Part shown: in pieces, positions 31,725 through 42,412 of the stretch
How the letters are laid out: each line of letters opens with the position of its first letter
Numbering within the stretch: the stretch's first letter is position 1
NCBI GenBank assembly: GCA_003427395.1
Contig: BFEA01000045.1
Coordinates: forward strand, 2,506,036-2,558,071
Direction: 5' to 3'
Source of the DNA: Chara braunii
Taxonomy: Eukaryota; Streptophyta; Charophyceae; Charales; Characeae
DNA: 52,036 nt
Notes under the pieces: generated by a model
Database searches by the model: none
Seen by the model: only the letters and a program-made list of their open reading frames with translations
What the model was told of the DNA's origin: nothing
Made by a program: the position numbers and the translations under genes

Positions 31725-32460
31725 CTGCTCAAAACACAAGAAACACAACAGAGCACGCACCCATACTGTCAGCTCTCAGCCTCATTAACGACAACAGAAC
31801 GTAAACGCTAAAGTGCAATAACACGACAAAGGCTTTCTGTGTGTGTGTGTGTGTGTGTTTGCGTGGTACAAGATTTCCACAACCGTGCCGCGGCATGTTG
31901 CATCGAGAGGTATGCCTATAATCAACACACGAAACAGAGCTCGCAGCCAGGCATGCTCATGAAACGAACACACAAAACGTCATGCTTTGAAAGGCCATGA
32001 AGCGACAAAAGAACCATGAGGCAGCAAGCAAGGCAAACAGCAGCACGGCAAAAAAAAACAGCAAGGCAAAAAAAACGGCAAGGCAAAAAAAAACAGCAAG
32101 GCAGAAAAACACAGCAGTGCAAAGTCAGGCGGCAACAAGGGCATTGGATGACAAGCAGCAGCAAAGAACATGGGCTGGAGGGCGTGGTGGAGGCGGGTGG
32201 GAAGACAAACAGTTCTAGGCAGCAAACGAAAAAGTAACAAGCCAAGGAGCAGCAAGGCAAAGAAACAACAAGGCAGACAAAAAGATCAAGTGAAAAAAAA
32301 AAAACAAAAAAAAAACAGAGTGAACAAAAAAACGAAAACACTGATGATAGATTGTTTCATCCATCGGAGTTTCACCTACTGACTCATCAAGAGGAGGCTG
32401 GACCCTTTACAATCTGCAGAGTCCCCTAACCGATGGTACTAAAATGGTAATCAACCTTAA
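31725..32460. other. Repeat-rich spacer upstream of the GBP-like exon
   Basis: No coding exon recognised. It holds a (GT)n run at 31838-31858 and A-rich tandem repeats. On the minus strand this would be the intron before the exon. Confidence 0.6.
32024..32112 (+). repeat. Tandem CAGCAAGGC-poly(A) repeat
   Basis: About four ~18-bp units of CAGCAAGGC plus 7-9 A, with variants CGGCAAGGC and CAGCACGGC. Poor copies of the word continue to ~32280. Confidence 0.8.
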
Positions 32461-33422
32461 TGCGAGGATCTGGGTCCTCGGCAGGCCTAAGGGGCCCTTG
32501 TTGCGGATGTGCCCGCCCTAAGTGAAGGCGGGCCGAACAAATCGCGAAAGGCCCTAAGCTGTCAAATTCGTATTTGGGGTCCAGGCAGTTACGTCACGCC
32601 AGTTGGTTGAGGGAAACACAGGTGAACAGCGAGAAATTCCACGGCCTTCCGGGCTTTCCAGGAAAATGCAGACCCTGGGCGAGAATCGCAGCCTCGTACA
32701 CAGACAGTTGGGAGGCCCAACCGAATGAGGCCCAGTAGCTGCAACAGAGGCGCAGCATCCTGGGTCCTACCGGAAGCTTCTGGGCCGAGGCCCAGGCAAG
32801 CCAGGCTACGAAGGCAGGCCGGCTCTTTCCATATAGGAAAGAGCTCGCTGCCTGGGCTCTAATTCAGCACTTGCATGCTGGCGGCAGCGCTGCTGGAGCG
32901 GACGCTCGTGGGCTGCTGCTGGCGCTGAGAGGCAAGGTGCTAGCGCGCGCGGTCGTGCAGGGAGCAGGGCGCTACTGAGGGCAGCGCCATAGCCCAGCCT
33001 CCATAGCTGGATGGGCTTGGACTACAGTGAGGCGCAGGGGTGGTCTTCGGGTATACAAGAGGGAAGACGTGGGAGTAAGTGTGGGGAGAGACAGAAGGAT
33101 GATCATGACGATGATGTGAGGGCACATACCTGGTATTGGTGATGGTCTGCTATGGGCGACATCTTCAAGTACTTCATGGGCTGCTGACGTCAACAGTTGG
33201 ATTGTCAATTAGTAGAAAGTAGGCTGCGCGCCAGGCGCCAAGTAGGGAGATAGTGCCTGGACACTCATGTTGGTGGTGGCGAGAGCAAGCTCGCATTGAC
33301 ATTGGTTTTCAGTGTTACGATTCTTCATTGGTGTTATATTGGTGCATTTCTGCCTTATCTGGCCTTCAATGTGATTGTGCATTCTGGACATTGTCATCTC
33401 GCTATTGCTCATTTCCCTTGCA
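32461..33422 (+). repeat. LTR1 of tandem gypsy array (5' LTR of element 1)
   Basis: It starts TGCGAGGATC and ends CCCTTGCA, and is repeated at 41407-42412 and 50991-52002. Its first 75 bp can form two hairpins: CGAGGA/TCCTCG (32463-32480) and GCCCGCC/GGCGGGC with a 9-nt loop (32511-32533). The five bases before it (CTTAA) do not match those after LTR3 (AATAC), so no target-site duplication spans the whole array. Confidence 0.9.
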
Positions 33423-33425
33423 ATT

Positions 33426-33440
33426 TGGTATCGGAGCTGG
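33426..33440 (+). other. Primer-binding site of element 1 (iMet tRNA)
   Basis: TGGTATCGGAGCTGG begins 3 nt after LTR1 and matches the plant initiator-Met PBS TGGTATCAGAGC at 11 of 12 positions. The corresponding segment is missing from element 2. Confidence 0.85.
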
Positions 33441-35249
33441 TTCGAACTGTGCTTCATCGACTCTTCGCAATAGCTGTTTGGTGCTTCGCATGAGGTGTGG
33501 GGCAGTAATAAGGCTTGGGTGTTGAGTGATAGACGGCCCAGGGTCGTGTGGGCGCGCCAGGAAGCTATGTGGTGACATTAGGGGTGTACGCTGGATGATG
33601 AGAGCTCGCTGATGTGGCATTTAAGCCGAGGTGGAACTGCATTCCGCTGTTGGTTGTGCCGAGGCAAAGACCGGTCATCGTAAATGCACATCAGGTTGCC
33701 GGTGAGAAATCTGTGGTTGGGGCCAGCATTATGAGGTACGTTGCTCTCTTCCTTATCTACCCTCTCCATTACTTCTTACCGTGAGGAAGTGAGTTCTGTC
33801 TTGAGAGTCCTCTCAATGTGAGGTGTCGCGAGCGCTCAACCTTAAGAGTCGACATTCTTCCTGGGCAGCAAGCTGGTGGGAGACGGGCAATGCCTCTGAA
33901 GGGCGCTGGACGAAGCACTCGGGTCACGGTCACCATGCCAACCCGCTGGGACTAGTACACGCATGCTTTGCGTGCAAGTCTGCGCGATAGAGGTCAAGCA
34001 GGGCATGCCAGCCCTTTGAACAGACACTTACCAGACCGTCTTTAAATATTTCTGGCGGGGACTCGGTGTTGACTCTGGCTGTGATCGTCGTCCTGTCTGC
34101 GACGTTAAATAATTCCCGAGGACCTTGAGGGCTGTCCTTAAACTGCCTCTTGATCAGCCAGATCAAACCGGGTGTAAGGCTCGTTGCATGCGAGGATAAA
34201 TAAGGTGGAAGGGCTGGTAGGTTCAACGTAGACTTGGGGCACAGGGGTGGGCCGGGTTGCACACCTTCAGACACGCTGGTCAACCAGATGCTTAGGGCAT
34301 TGACACAAAGTGACAACTCAAGAAGGATACAGGGAGAAGGGGGATTCCGGTAACTGTTCGTTGTGGCACTAATTCGACAAACTGCCATCCAGCATGCATC
34401 TCTGCAGGGAATATTATTTTTATTTTTGATTATTACAGACTTGACCAACAACTGACAGACAGCTGCAGATAGAATAGTACATTCCTTGCTGCATGCAAAC
34501 TGTTTCAGAGTAATCTAAAAATAGCATGGCTACGCCGGACCCGGACCCGGACATTTCCGGATATGGAAACGGACCCGTGTCCGGTAGTTTCCGGACATTT
34601 CCGGACCTCCGGACATGGGGGATCCGGACGGTCCGGATGTCTTGACAGGTCCGGAAATGTTCGGACCATTAAAAAAAAAAAAAAAAAAAAATTTGAAAGA
34701 AAAGTATGTTATGCAGAATAACAATGCAAACCACTTTTGCCTCAGAGTCATGTCAGAATTCCTAACCAAACTTGAGTTTAAAGTGAAAAACTATAAAAAG
34801 CTTAAAAAAAGACTTAAAAAAGTTAAAAAAACTAATAAAAGGTAATGACATATTCATAATAGAAAACTTGGGGATGTCTACTAAATTATTATAGAGAGAG
34901 AGCATGTCCGGACCCCCCAAAAAAGCATAAACGGGTCTCAAAAACCCTCAAAACAATTTTGGGGGTTTGGCTCCTCAATGGGGAAGGGTCCTGGACCCAT
35001 TTTTTTTTCATTTTTTTTTCCTCGAAATTTGGCAGATCCGGACCATCTAGACCGGACGTCCGGATCGTAGCCATGAAAAATAGATTTAGTATTCCCTGTA
35101 GGATCTGCCAGTTGTTATTGGTTACCGCTTGACTATTTTCTCCAGGCTGACCGAGATATATTGATTGAATAAATTCTTACTTGGTTGGGTGTCAGGCTAA
35201 GGTAGGATTCAGTGTGGATTCTAGTTTAGATCACACTCCACTGTAGCTC
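33441..35249 (+). other. Leader of element 1
   Basis: Non-coding leader. From 33706 it aligns with 44331 onward of element 2 (GAGAAATCTGT...). It carries the 551-bp MITE at 34525-35075; otherwise no ORF is supported. Confidence 0.75.
34525..35075. mobile_element. Non-autonomous hAT element (MITE), 551 bp
   Basis: The terminal inverted repeats are CATGGCTACGCCGGAC and, read inward from the right, CATGGCTACGATCCGGAC; the first ten bases are identical. AAAAATAG is duplicated at both ends (34517-34524 and 35076-35083), an 8-bp duplication typical of hAT. Element 2 has the uninterrupted site CCAAAAATAGAATTAATAT (~45161-45179), which serves as an empty site. TCCGGAC words cluster at both ends, and the middle is A/T-rich. 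There is no transposase. Confidence 0.88.
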
Positions 35250-36878
35250 ATGAGTGAAGTTGTTAGTAGTGAGGAGGAGGAGTTAGTGGAAGATCTTAGG
35301 GTTAATAGCAGAACTGCTCTCAGTCGCCCTTTGACCTTCCTGGAGATAGGTCCAGGAGAGGAAAGGAGGCTGCGGAGAGAAGCTAGGGAGAGGGAGGCAT
35401 TGCGGAGGACAAGGGCGGCATTGCAAGCTAGGACCATAGCTAGCACAAGTGTGACCATGGCTACCTCCTCTACCATGTCACAGGCCTCTTCACAGGCCAC
35501 TTCGTCAGGAGTCAGTCAGAGTACTCAAGGCTCCATAAGTCAGACTGTTGGCGTGCAAGTCAGCCAGCGGCCCCTGCTCACTCCGGAGGATTATGAGATC
35601 CTCCAAGCGGAATTTGTTCATGATGAGTTGCAGCGGCAGCTGAGAGAGTAGAAGAGAGAAGAGAAAGGGCTAGATTGAGAAAAGTCAGATTATGCACTAG
35701 GTTGCAGGACCTAAGAGGACTAGAGGAACTAGATGATGCTACGTTAAATATTGTTGATCAGTCGCTGCGCAACTCGATACTTTGTGTGGCAGAAACGCAG
35801 GTAGTTCAACAGGAACTGTTGGCTGAACTAGTGGCAGGCCAGAAACGAATTTTGGCTGCCCTTCAGTCATGAGGCAGCCTCAGTTCTCTGTAGTTCCCCC
35901 TTCGGTTGCAGGTCCTTCAGTGACGCCGTCGGTCAAAGCTTCTCGCCTATGTATGGCATGCCTCTCTCAGGCGGACAACCAGTAGGTAGTGGTCCGGTCC
36001 AAAGAGCTTCTTCTGTACCATCCACGACGGGGGTAACTACAGTCCCACCGTCAGGACAGGCCCAGGTTAGCGGGCAGCAATTTGTCTCAGTGGCTATGCA
36101 GCCACCGCAGCAATCACCTGGGTAGGTCCAACCTATGCAGGGGATGCCCAAGATACCCTTGCTTGGTCCCAAGCCCTTCTCTGGCGACAGGAAGAAGGAC
36201 ATGGACTTGGATACCTGGGTGAGGACTATGCCTACCTATGTGAGGCACAAGCTCACCAGGCCAGAGCAAGAAGTTATTGTTGCTGCCTCCTTTTTAGAAG
36301 GATCTGCAACACGTTGGTTAAATGGCTTAGTGCAGCAACAGGGCTACAATCATAAGTTTGATGTCTGGGCCCAGGCCTAGACATTGGAAGACTTCGTACG
36401 GGCTGTGTATAACAGGTGGCATGACCCTCAAGGGGCTCACAAGGCCACTGACGCGATCAACAATCTTTGTGCCAAAAGGTACAAGAATGTTCGCGAACTC
36501 ACAGAAACCGTAGAACGTCTGCTTGTGGTACCTGGGGTGCGCTACGACCAGCAGGTACTTCTCACAGATTACCTGAGATGTCTGTCTGCAAAGGTTAAGA
36601 CTAAGCTGGTGGACGAGGCCTATGTTGCCCAACATAACTTCGACTCTTTTAGCAAGAAAGCCTTAGATATAGAGGCAAAGCTTGGGTCCGCACATCAAAG
36701 TCAAGGCGATGGTAGCAAGAAGAGACTTCCCCAAGACTGGAAAAAGAAAGGTCAACTTATGTTCGTCGACCTTGATGGTCAGACAACAAAAATTGACGAT
36801 TTCCCAAACTATGGGGACGAGACAGAGCATGATGGGGCCAGCGGGACTTCGGATCGGGGAGTTGTGGCTCCTATAAGG
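35250..36878 (+). pseudogene. Element 1 gag, first copy of a tandem duplication
   Basis: gag starts MSEVVSSEEEELVEDL at ATG 35250. A Ser/Gln-rich segment follows, then a charged helical region (LTPEDYEILQAEF) up to a TAG at 35649-35651. After frame changes the capsid part (KIPLLGPKPFSGDRKKD, LTRPEQEV, FLEGSATRWLNG) is at 36135-36378, cut by a TAG at 36378-36380. The rest (RWHDPQGAHKATDAINNLC, VDEAYVAQHNFDSFSKKALDIEAKLG) runs from 36384. It breaks at ~36880, before the zinc knuckle, where leader sequence begins again. Confidence 0.85.
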
Positions 36879-36879
36879 G

Positions 36880-38650
36880 AAATAGAATTGAACTTACCTG
36901 TAGGATCTGACATTGATTATTGGTTACTACTTGACTACTTGTCTCTAGATTGACCGGAGTTAAGCGATTGTTCATACCCGGTTGTGTGTCATGCTGAGGT
37001 AGGGTTTAGTGTGACTCTAGTTTAGATCACACACACCGTAGCTCATGAGTGATGCAGGCGGTAGTGAGGAGGAGGAACGAGTAGTGGAACATCTTAGAGT
37101 GACTCGTAGAACTGCACTCAGTCAACCGATTACCTTCTTGGAGTTAGGTCAGGGAGAGGAAAGGCGGCTGCGAAGGGAAGCCAAGGAAAGGACGACATTA
37201 GAGAGGGCTAGGTTAGCGGCAATCAACGTTGAACGGACACTTGCAGCAGCAAGACTAGCGGACGCTAGAGTTCAGGTTGAGGTTGCGATGGCTACCTCTT
37301 CTTCAGTGTCACAGGCCTTCTCTCAGGCCTCTTCGTCGGGTGTCAGTCAAGGTATCTCTCAGAGTTCTGTTAGTTAATCTGTTGGCTCACAAGTCAGCCA
37401 ACAGATGCCACTCACACTAAAGGATTATGAGATCCTCCAAGCAGAAGAACTTCATGATGAGTTGCAGCGGCAGTTGAGAGAGGCAGCGGAGAGGAGACAG
37501 CGTGCTATTTTGGGAAAAGCTAGACTAGGGAGTAGGAGACAGGAGCTAGGCAAATTAGAAGCGTTAGATGAGTCAACACTTGATCCTGCGATGAAAGCAC
37601 TGCGTAAGTCACTCCTTTGCGTGGCTGAAACGCAGGTTGTTCAGCAGGAAGTGCTGGCTGAACTAGTGGCGGGCCAGAGACAAATTAAGGCTGCACTGCA
37701 GGCTCCTCGTCCTATGATGAGACAGCCTCAGTATGCTAGAGCTCCCCCTTCGGTTGCAGGCCCCTCAGGGATGCCGTCACCAGTAGGGCCATCCTTCTCT
37801 CCTATGTTTGGCATTCCTCCTTCGAGTAGCCAACCAGCAGTTAGTGGTCCGGTTCTCAGAACTTTTGTCGTACCATCCACGACAGTGGTTACTACAGTCC
37901 CATTGTCAAGGCACGCCCAGGTTAGTGTGCAGCAACCTGTTACAGTGGTTATGCAGCCACTGTAGCAATCTCCTAGGCCAATGCAGCCTATGCAGTGGAT
38001 GCCAAAGATCCCATTGCTGAGTCCTAAACCTTTTTCTGGCGACAGGAAAAAGGACGAGGACCTGGATACCTGGGTGAGGATTGTCCCTACCTATGTGAGG
38101 CACAAGCTCACCAGGCCGGAGCAAGAAGTTATAGTGGATGCCTCCTTTTTAGAGGGGTCAGCAGTCAGCAGCCCGCTGGTTGAATGACCTAGTGCAGCAG
38201 CTGGGCTACTGTCCGAACTTCGATGTCTAGACCCAGACCTAGACATTGGAAGACTTTGTACGGTCCGTGTATAACAGGTGGCATGACCCTCAAGGGGCTC
38301 AAAAGGCCACAGACGCGATCAACAATCTATGTGCCAGAAGGTACAACAATATTCGCGAGATCACGGATACTGTAAAACTTTGCTCATGGTATCTGGTGTG
38401 CGCTATGACCAGCAGGTACTCCTTACGAATTACCTTAGATGTCTACCTTCAGAGGTAAGAACTAAACTGGTAGATGAGGCCTATGTCGAACAACACAACT
38501 TCGCTTCTTTCAGCAAGAAGGCCTTAGATATAGAGGCAAAGCTTGGGTCCGTGCATCACAGTCAAGGAGATGGTAGGAGGAAGAAGAAGGGTCAGTTAAT
38601 GTTCGTTGACCATGATGGTCAGACGACGGAAATTGACGAGTGCCCTTCGA
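36880..38650 (+). pseudogene. Element 1 leader end plus gag, second tandem copy
   Basis: At ~36880 the sequence returns to the leader (AAATAGAATTGAAC, CTGTAGGATCTGAC) and a second gag starts at ATG 37045 (MSDAGGSEEEERVVEHL). The same modules follow in order: SQPITFLELGQGEERRL, the LKDYEILQAEELHDELQ helix, a Pro-rich linker, KIPLLSPKPFSGDRKKDEDLDTW, and RWHDPQGAQKATDAINNLC. Lesions include stops at 37375-37377 and 37963-37965, and frameshifts near 38160-38170 and ~38375. After EID at ~38640 it jumps straight into the protease C-terminus, deleting the zinc knuckle and most of the protease. This copy carries no MITE. Confidence 0.85.
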
Positions 38651-39700
38651 TATGCTACTAGGCATATACTACCTCGAGGTTGCTCAACCTCAGTTTGATT
38701 GGGATAGGAAGGTGTTGTTACACAAGTTGCCAAATGGTACAACCGTTAAAAGTATAAGGCTAGCAGTCTAGTGGAAAACTACGGTTGCATGTTTGCCTCC
38801 TCCTTCTATAACTACTATAAGAAGAGTCGCGAGGACGACATGTATCTAGTCTTTGTCTCTGAGAAAGGGGAGGCCATTAAAACACCCCCAGAGATAGATT
38901 CAGTCGTCGCACAATATTCCTACCTTTTTGAGGAGCCCACAGGCGTGGTAGAAAGGGAGGTGGTCCATGCGATAGAAATTGTCCCAGGTACCAAGGTGCT
39001 TATAGAATGTCTCCTACAGAGTTGGGTGAGCTCCGCCTCCAGCTCAAGGAGCTCACAAAAAAGGGATGGATTTGGCCTAGTACGTCCCCTTACAGTGCGC
39101 CAATCTTATATGTTCCTAAGAAGGGAGGTACACTGAGGATGTGCATTGACTATAGGGGCCTCAATGCCATCACTGTTAAAAACGCAGAGCCCCTACCCCT
39201 CATTGCAGGGATGCCGGTACTTCACCAAGATAGATCTGAAGTCCGGATACCATCAAATTGCCATTAGACTTGAGGACCAACACAAAACCGCTTTCCAGAC
39301 CAGGTACGGTCTGTACAAGTTTGTGGTGATGCCCTTTGGCCTATGCAATGCCCTTGGGACATTCCAGCACGCCATGAATATGATATTTCACGAGTACTTA
39401 GACAAGGTTATCGTCGTGTACCTCGACGATATTCTTATCTTTAGTAGGACTGAGAGGAGCACACTGAGCACTTGAAAATAGTGCTAGGTCTCCTAAGACA
39501 GCACCAGTACAAGGTAAACTTGGAGAAATGCGAGTTCGGTCGCACCAAGATCTTGTACTTGGGTCATGAAATCTCCACGGATGGGTTGAGGTCGGACGAT
39601 GCCAAAGTGGCTAGCATACGAGACTGACCCAGACTTCGGGCTGTTACTGAGGTTCGATCGTTTTTGGGGATGACGGGCTACTATCGTCCATTTGTTAAAT
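38651..39700 (+). pseudogene. Element 1 protease end and RT, deleted and frameshifted
   Basis: It begins inside the protease (MLLGIYYLEVAQPQFDWDRK) without the catalytic Asp. RT pieces follow in changing frames: [35 protein letters not shown], a loss of about ten codons where DDLLDRVQ is expected, then [20 protein letters not shown] and the catalytic YLDDILIFS, ending [11 protein letters not shown]. Compared with 48840-49205 of element 2, about 370 bp covering most of RNase H are missing right after PFVK, at ~39700. Confidence 0.88.
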
Positions 39701-41370
39701 GAGACCTTGCGTTGGATCAAGACACAACCTATACCCTCTGATGCACTCGAGCGATGGATTCAAGTGATAGACATGTATGACTAACTTGATCCAATCAAGG
39801 GAGAGTACAACAAAGTAGTTGATGCACTATTACGTCGGGCAAATTACCTGGGCAAACTAGTGACTGAATTCGGCATATCTAACAATCTAACTCGATCTTT
39901 GGTGGAAGCCTATCAACAAGATTCAGTTATGTCTGAGATCATCCGTAAGTTCAAAGAGAACGATGAAGTAACTTCTGACGAATTTACGATGGTAGATGGC
40001 TTGCTGTTTCTTGAACAGGCAAGGAATAAAAGATTGTGAATTCCCAATATTGAGTCTTTGCATAGTTTATTTCTAGGTGAGAGTCACGATGCAACCGTTC
40101 ATTTTGGTTATAGAAAAACTTCAGCTAACCTAGTGCAGAAATTCTGGTGGCCTTCTATGATGGAAGATGCCAAGAAGTATGTCCAAACTTGTCAGGTTTG
40201 TCAATGTGACAAACCTAGGACTCAGGCTCCGCTTGGGCTCATCAAGCCTTTGCCGATTCCTGAAGGTCCTGGTCAGAGTGTCTCCATGGATTTCATGGAT
40301 GCTCTGGTGACCAGCAGGTCTGGGAAAAGACACATCTTCCTTATAGTAGACCGCTTTTCTAAATATGCAAGACTGATCGCTATGCCTGAGACTGCTAAAA
40401 CTCACTATGTCATCAAACTGTTCATGGACAACTGGGTACGAGACTTTGGTTTACCTAAGTCTATCGTCAGTGATAGGGATGTTCGCTTTACTAGCGAACT
40501 GTGGCAGAACACTGCCCAACAGATGGGAACCAGACTGCAAATGACATCCGGGAATCACCCTGAGTCAAATGGACAGGCGGAACAGATGAACATAGTGCAG
40601 CATTTACTAAGGCACTACATCAAGCCAAGCCAGGATGACTGGGACGAGAAACTACCTCTCGTCACCAGCCTGTACAACAAAGCAGTACGTAGCGCAACTG
40701 GCATGACTCCCAACCAACTGCATCTTGGTTGGAAGCCCCGTTCCGCCCTTAATTTCCTACTACCTAATTAACAAGTTACTGCAACACCCGGTAGCGTAGA
40801 ATTTGTTGTCACATACGACCAGATGTTGCAGCAGGCCATTGAGCACATGAGGAAATCTCAAGACGCTATGATTGCATCTAAGAATAAACACAGACGGCCT
40901 TCTAACTTTCAAGTAGGGGAAAGGGTCTAGGTAAAGTCATCTGAAATGGGATAGGAAATGGGAATATCTAGAAAACTAATGTCACAGTGTTTCGGTCCCC
41001 GGGAGGTCCTGGACATAGTGGGGGAACAGGTGGATGGACCTGCTTATGTGATTCGCGTCCCACCTCATCTACGTACACACCCAGTTTTTCATGCATCCAA
41101 GTTGGCACCTTTTGCAGAAACTGTAGAGTTTCCCTCCAGACGGTCAATGCTGCCCCCAGCCATGGATGGCGAAGTCGACATCGACGGAATCATAGAGCAT
41201 CAAGTGATGCCAATGCCTAAATTGTCGGGCAGAGGTCGCCCTCCTAAGCCAAGAATGCAGTACCAAGGAAGATCGGTGGTTCACCAGAGAAGAACTCATG
41301 CGAACAGCACCCCAAGTTATTGCAGGCTATGAAAGAGAACTCAAAGGAAAAACGCCTGCAGATTAGAAGA
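39701..41370 (+). pseudogene. Element 1 RNase H end and integrase, broken
   Basis: Starting at [10 protein letters not shown], it runs through the VVDALL junction to integrase. The longest open piece (40058-40771) has HDATVHFG ... CQVCQ, SMDFMD, IVSDRDVRFTS and HPESNGQAEQMN, so all HHCC and DDE residues are present. Further on, stops interrupt VGERV*VK and the following line, then CFGPREVLDIVG (GPW changed to GPR), RVPPHLRTHPVFHASKLAPF and the C-terminal IDGIIEHQVMP, with an internal deletion before EDRWFTREEL ... GYEREL. Confidence 0.87.
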
Positions 41371-41387
41371 CTTCTCAGAGGACTATC

Positions 41388-41406
41388 GAAGAAGAGGAGG
41401 AGGGAA
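41388..41406 (+). other. Polypurine tract of element 1
   Basis: GAAGAAGAGGAGGAGGGAA directly precedes LTR2. It would prime plus-strand DNA synthesis. Confidence 0.85.
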
Positions 41407-42412
41407 TGCGAGGATCTGGGTCCTCGGCCGGCCTAAGGGGCCTCTTGCTGCAGATGTGCCCGCCCTAAGTGAAGGCGGGTCTGACAAATCACTAGGGGCC
41501 CTAAGCTGCCAACATCGTATTTGGGGTCCAGGCAGTTTCGTCGCGCCAGTTGGTTGAGGAAAACGCCAGCCGAGCAGCGAGACTTTCGACGGCCTTCCAG
41601 GCCTTTCCAAAATGATGTAGGCCCTGGACGAGAATCGCGGCCTCATAAACAGACTGTTGGGAGGCCCGACCGAATGAGGCCCAGTAGCTGCAAGAGAGGC
41701 GCAGCATCCTGGGGCCTACCGGAAGCTTCTGGGCCCAGGCCCAAGCCAGCCAGGCTGTGAAGACAGACAGGCTGCGAAGACAGACAGACTCATTCCATAT
41801 CGGGAGGGGCTCGCAGCCTGGAGAGACATTCAGGCACTCGCATGCTAGCGGGAGCGCTGCTGGAGCAGACGCTCGTGGGCTGTTGCTGGCGTTGAGAGGC
41901 GAGGTGCTAGCGCGTGCGGTCATGCAAGGAGTAGGGTGCTGCTAAGGGCAGCGCCATCGCGCAGGCTCCATAGCTGGTTGGGCTTGGTTGTACAGTGAGT
42001 CGCAGGGGTGGTCTTCGGGTGTACAAATGGAAGACGTGGGAGAGAGAGAGAAGGATGATGATGATGATGATGTGAGGGCACATACCTGGTATTGGCGATA
42101 GTCTGCATGGGCGACATCTTCAAGTACTTCGGAGGTTGCTGACGTCCACAGTTGCAGTGTCAATTAGTAGGCCGAGCGTAGCTGTGTAGATAGTAGGCTG
42201 GGCGCCGAGCGTCAAGTAGGAAGATAGAGCCTGGACACTCATGTTGGTGGTGGCGAGAGCAAGCTCTCATTGACATTGGTTTTGAGTGTTCGAAACTTCT
42301 TTGGTGTTATATTGGTGCATTTCTACTTTTTGGACATTGTGATACTATCTGGCCTTCAATGTGATTGTGCATGTTGGACATTGTCATCTCATTGTTGCTC
42401 ATTTTCCTTGCA
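41407..42412 (+). repeat. LTR2, shared middle LTR of tandem array
   Basis: Starts TGCGAGGATC, ends TTTTCCTTGCA, and is homologous to LTR1 and LTR3 over its whole length. It serves as 3' LTR of element 1 and 5' LTR of element 2. The (GAT)n run near 42054-42072 has about six units. The CGAGGA/TCCTCG and CCCGCC/GGCGGG stems are kept. Confidence 0.9.

Noticed and set aside
31785-32341. Cys/Phe-rich minus-strand ORFs as membrane proteins
   Set aside because: They are read from the CAGCAAGGC-poly(A) tandem repeat; the hydrophobicity is a by-product of T-rich codons.
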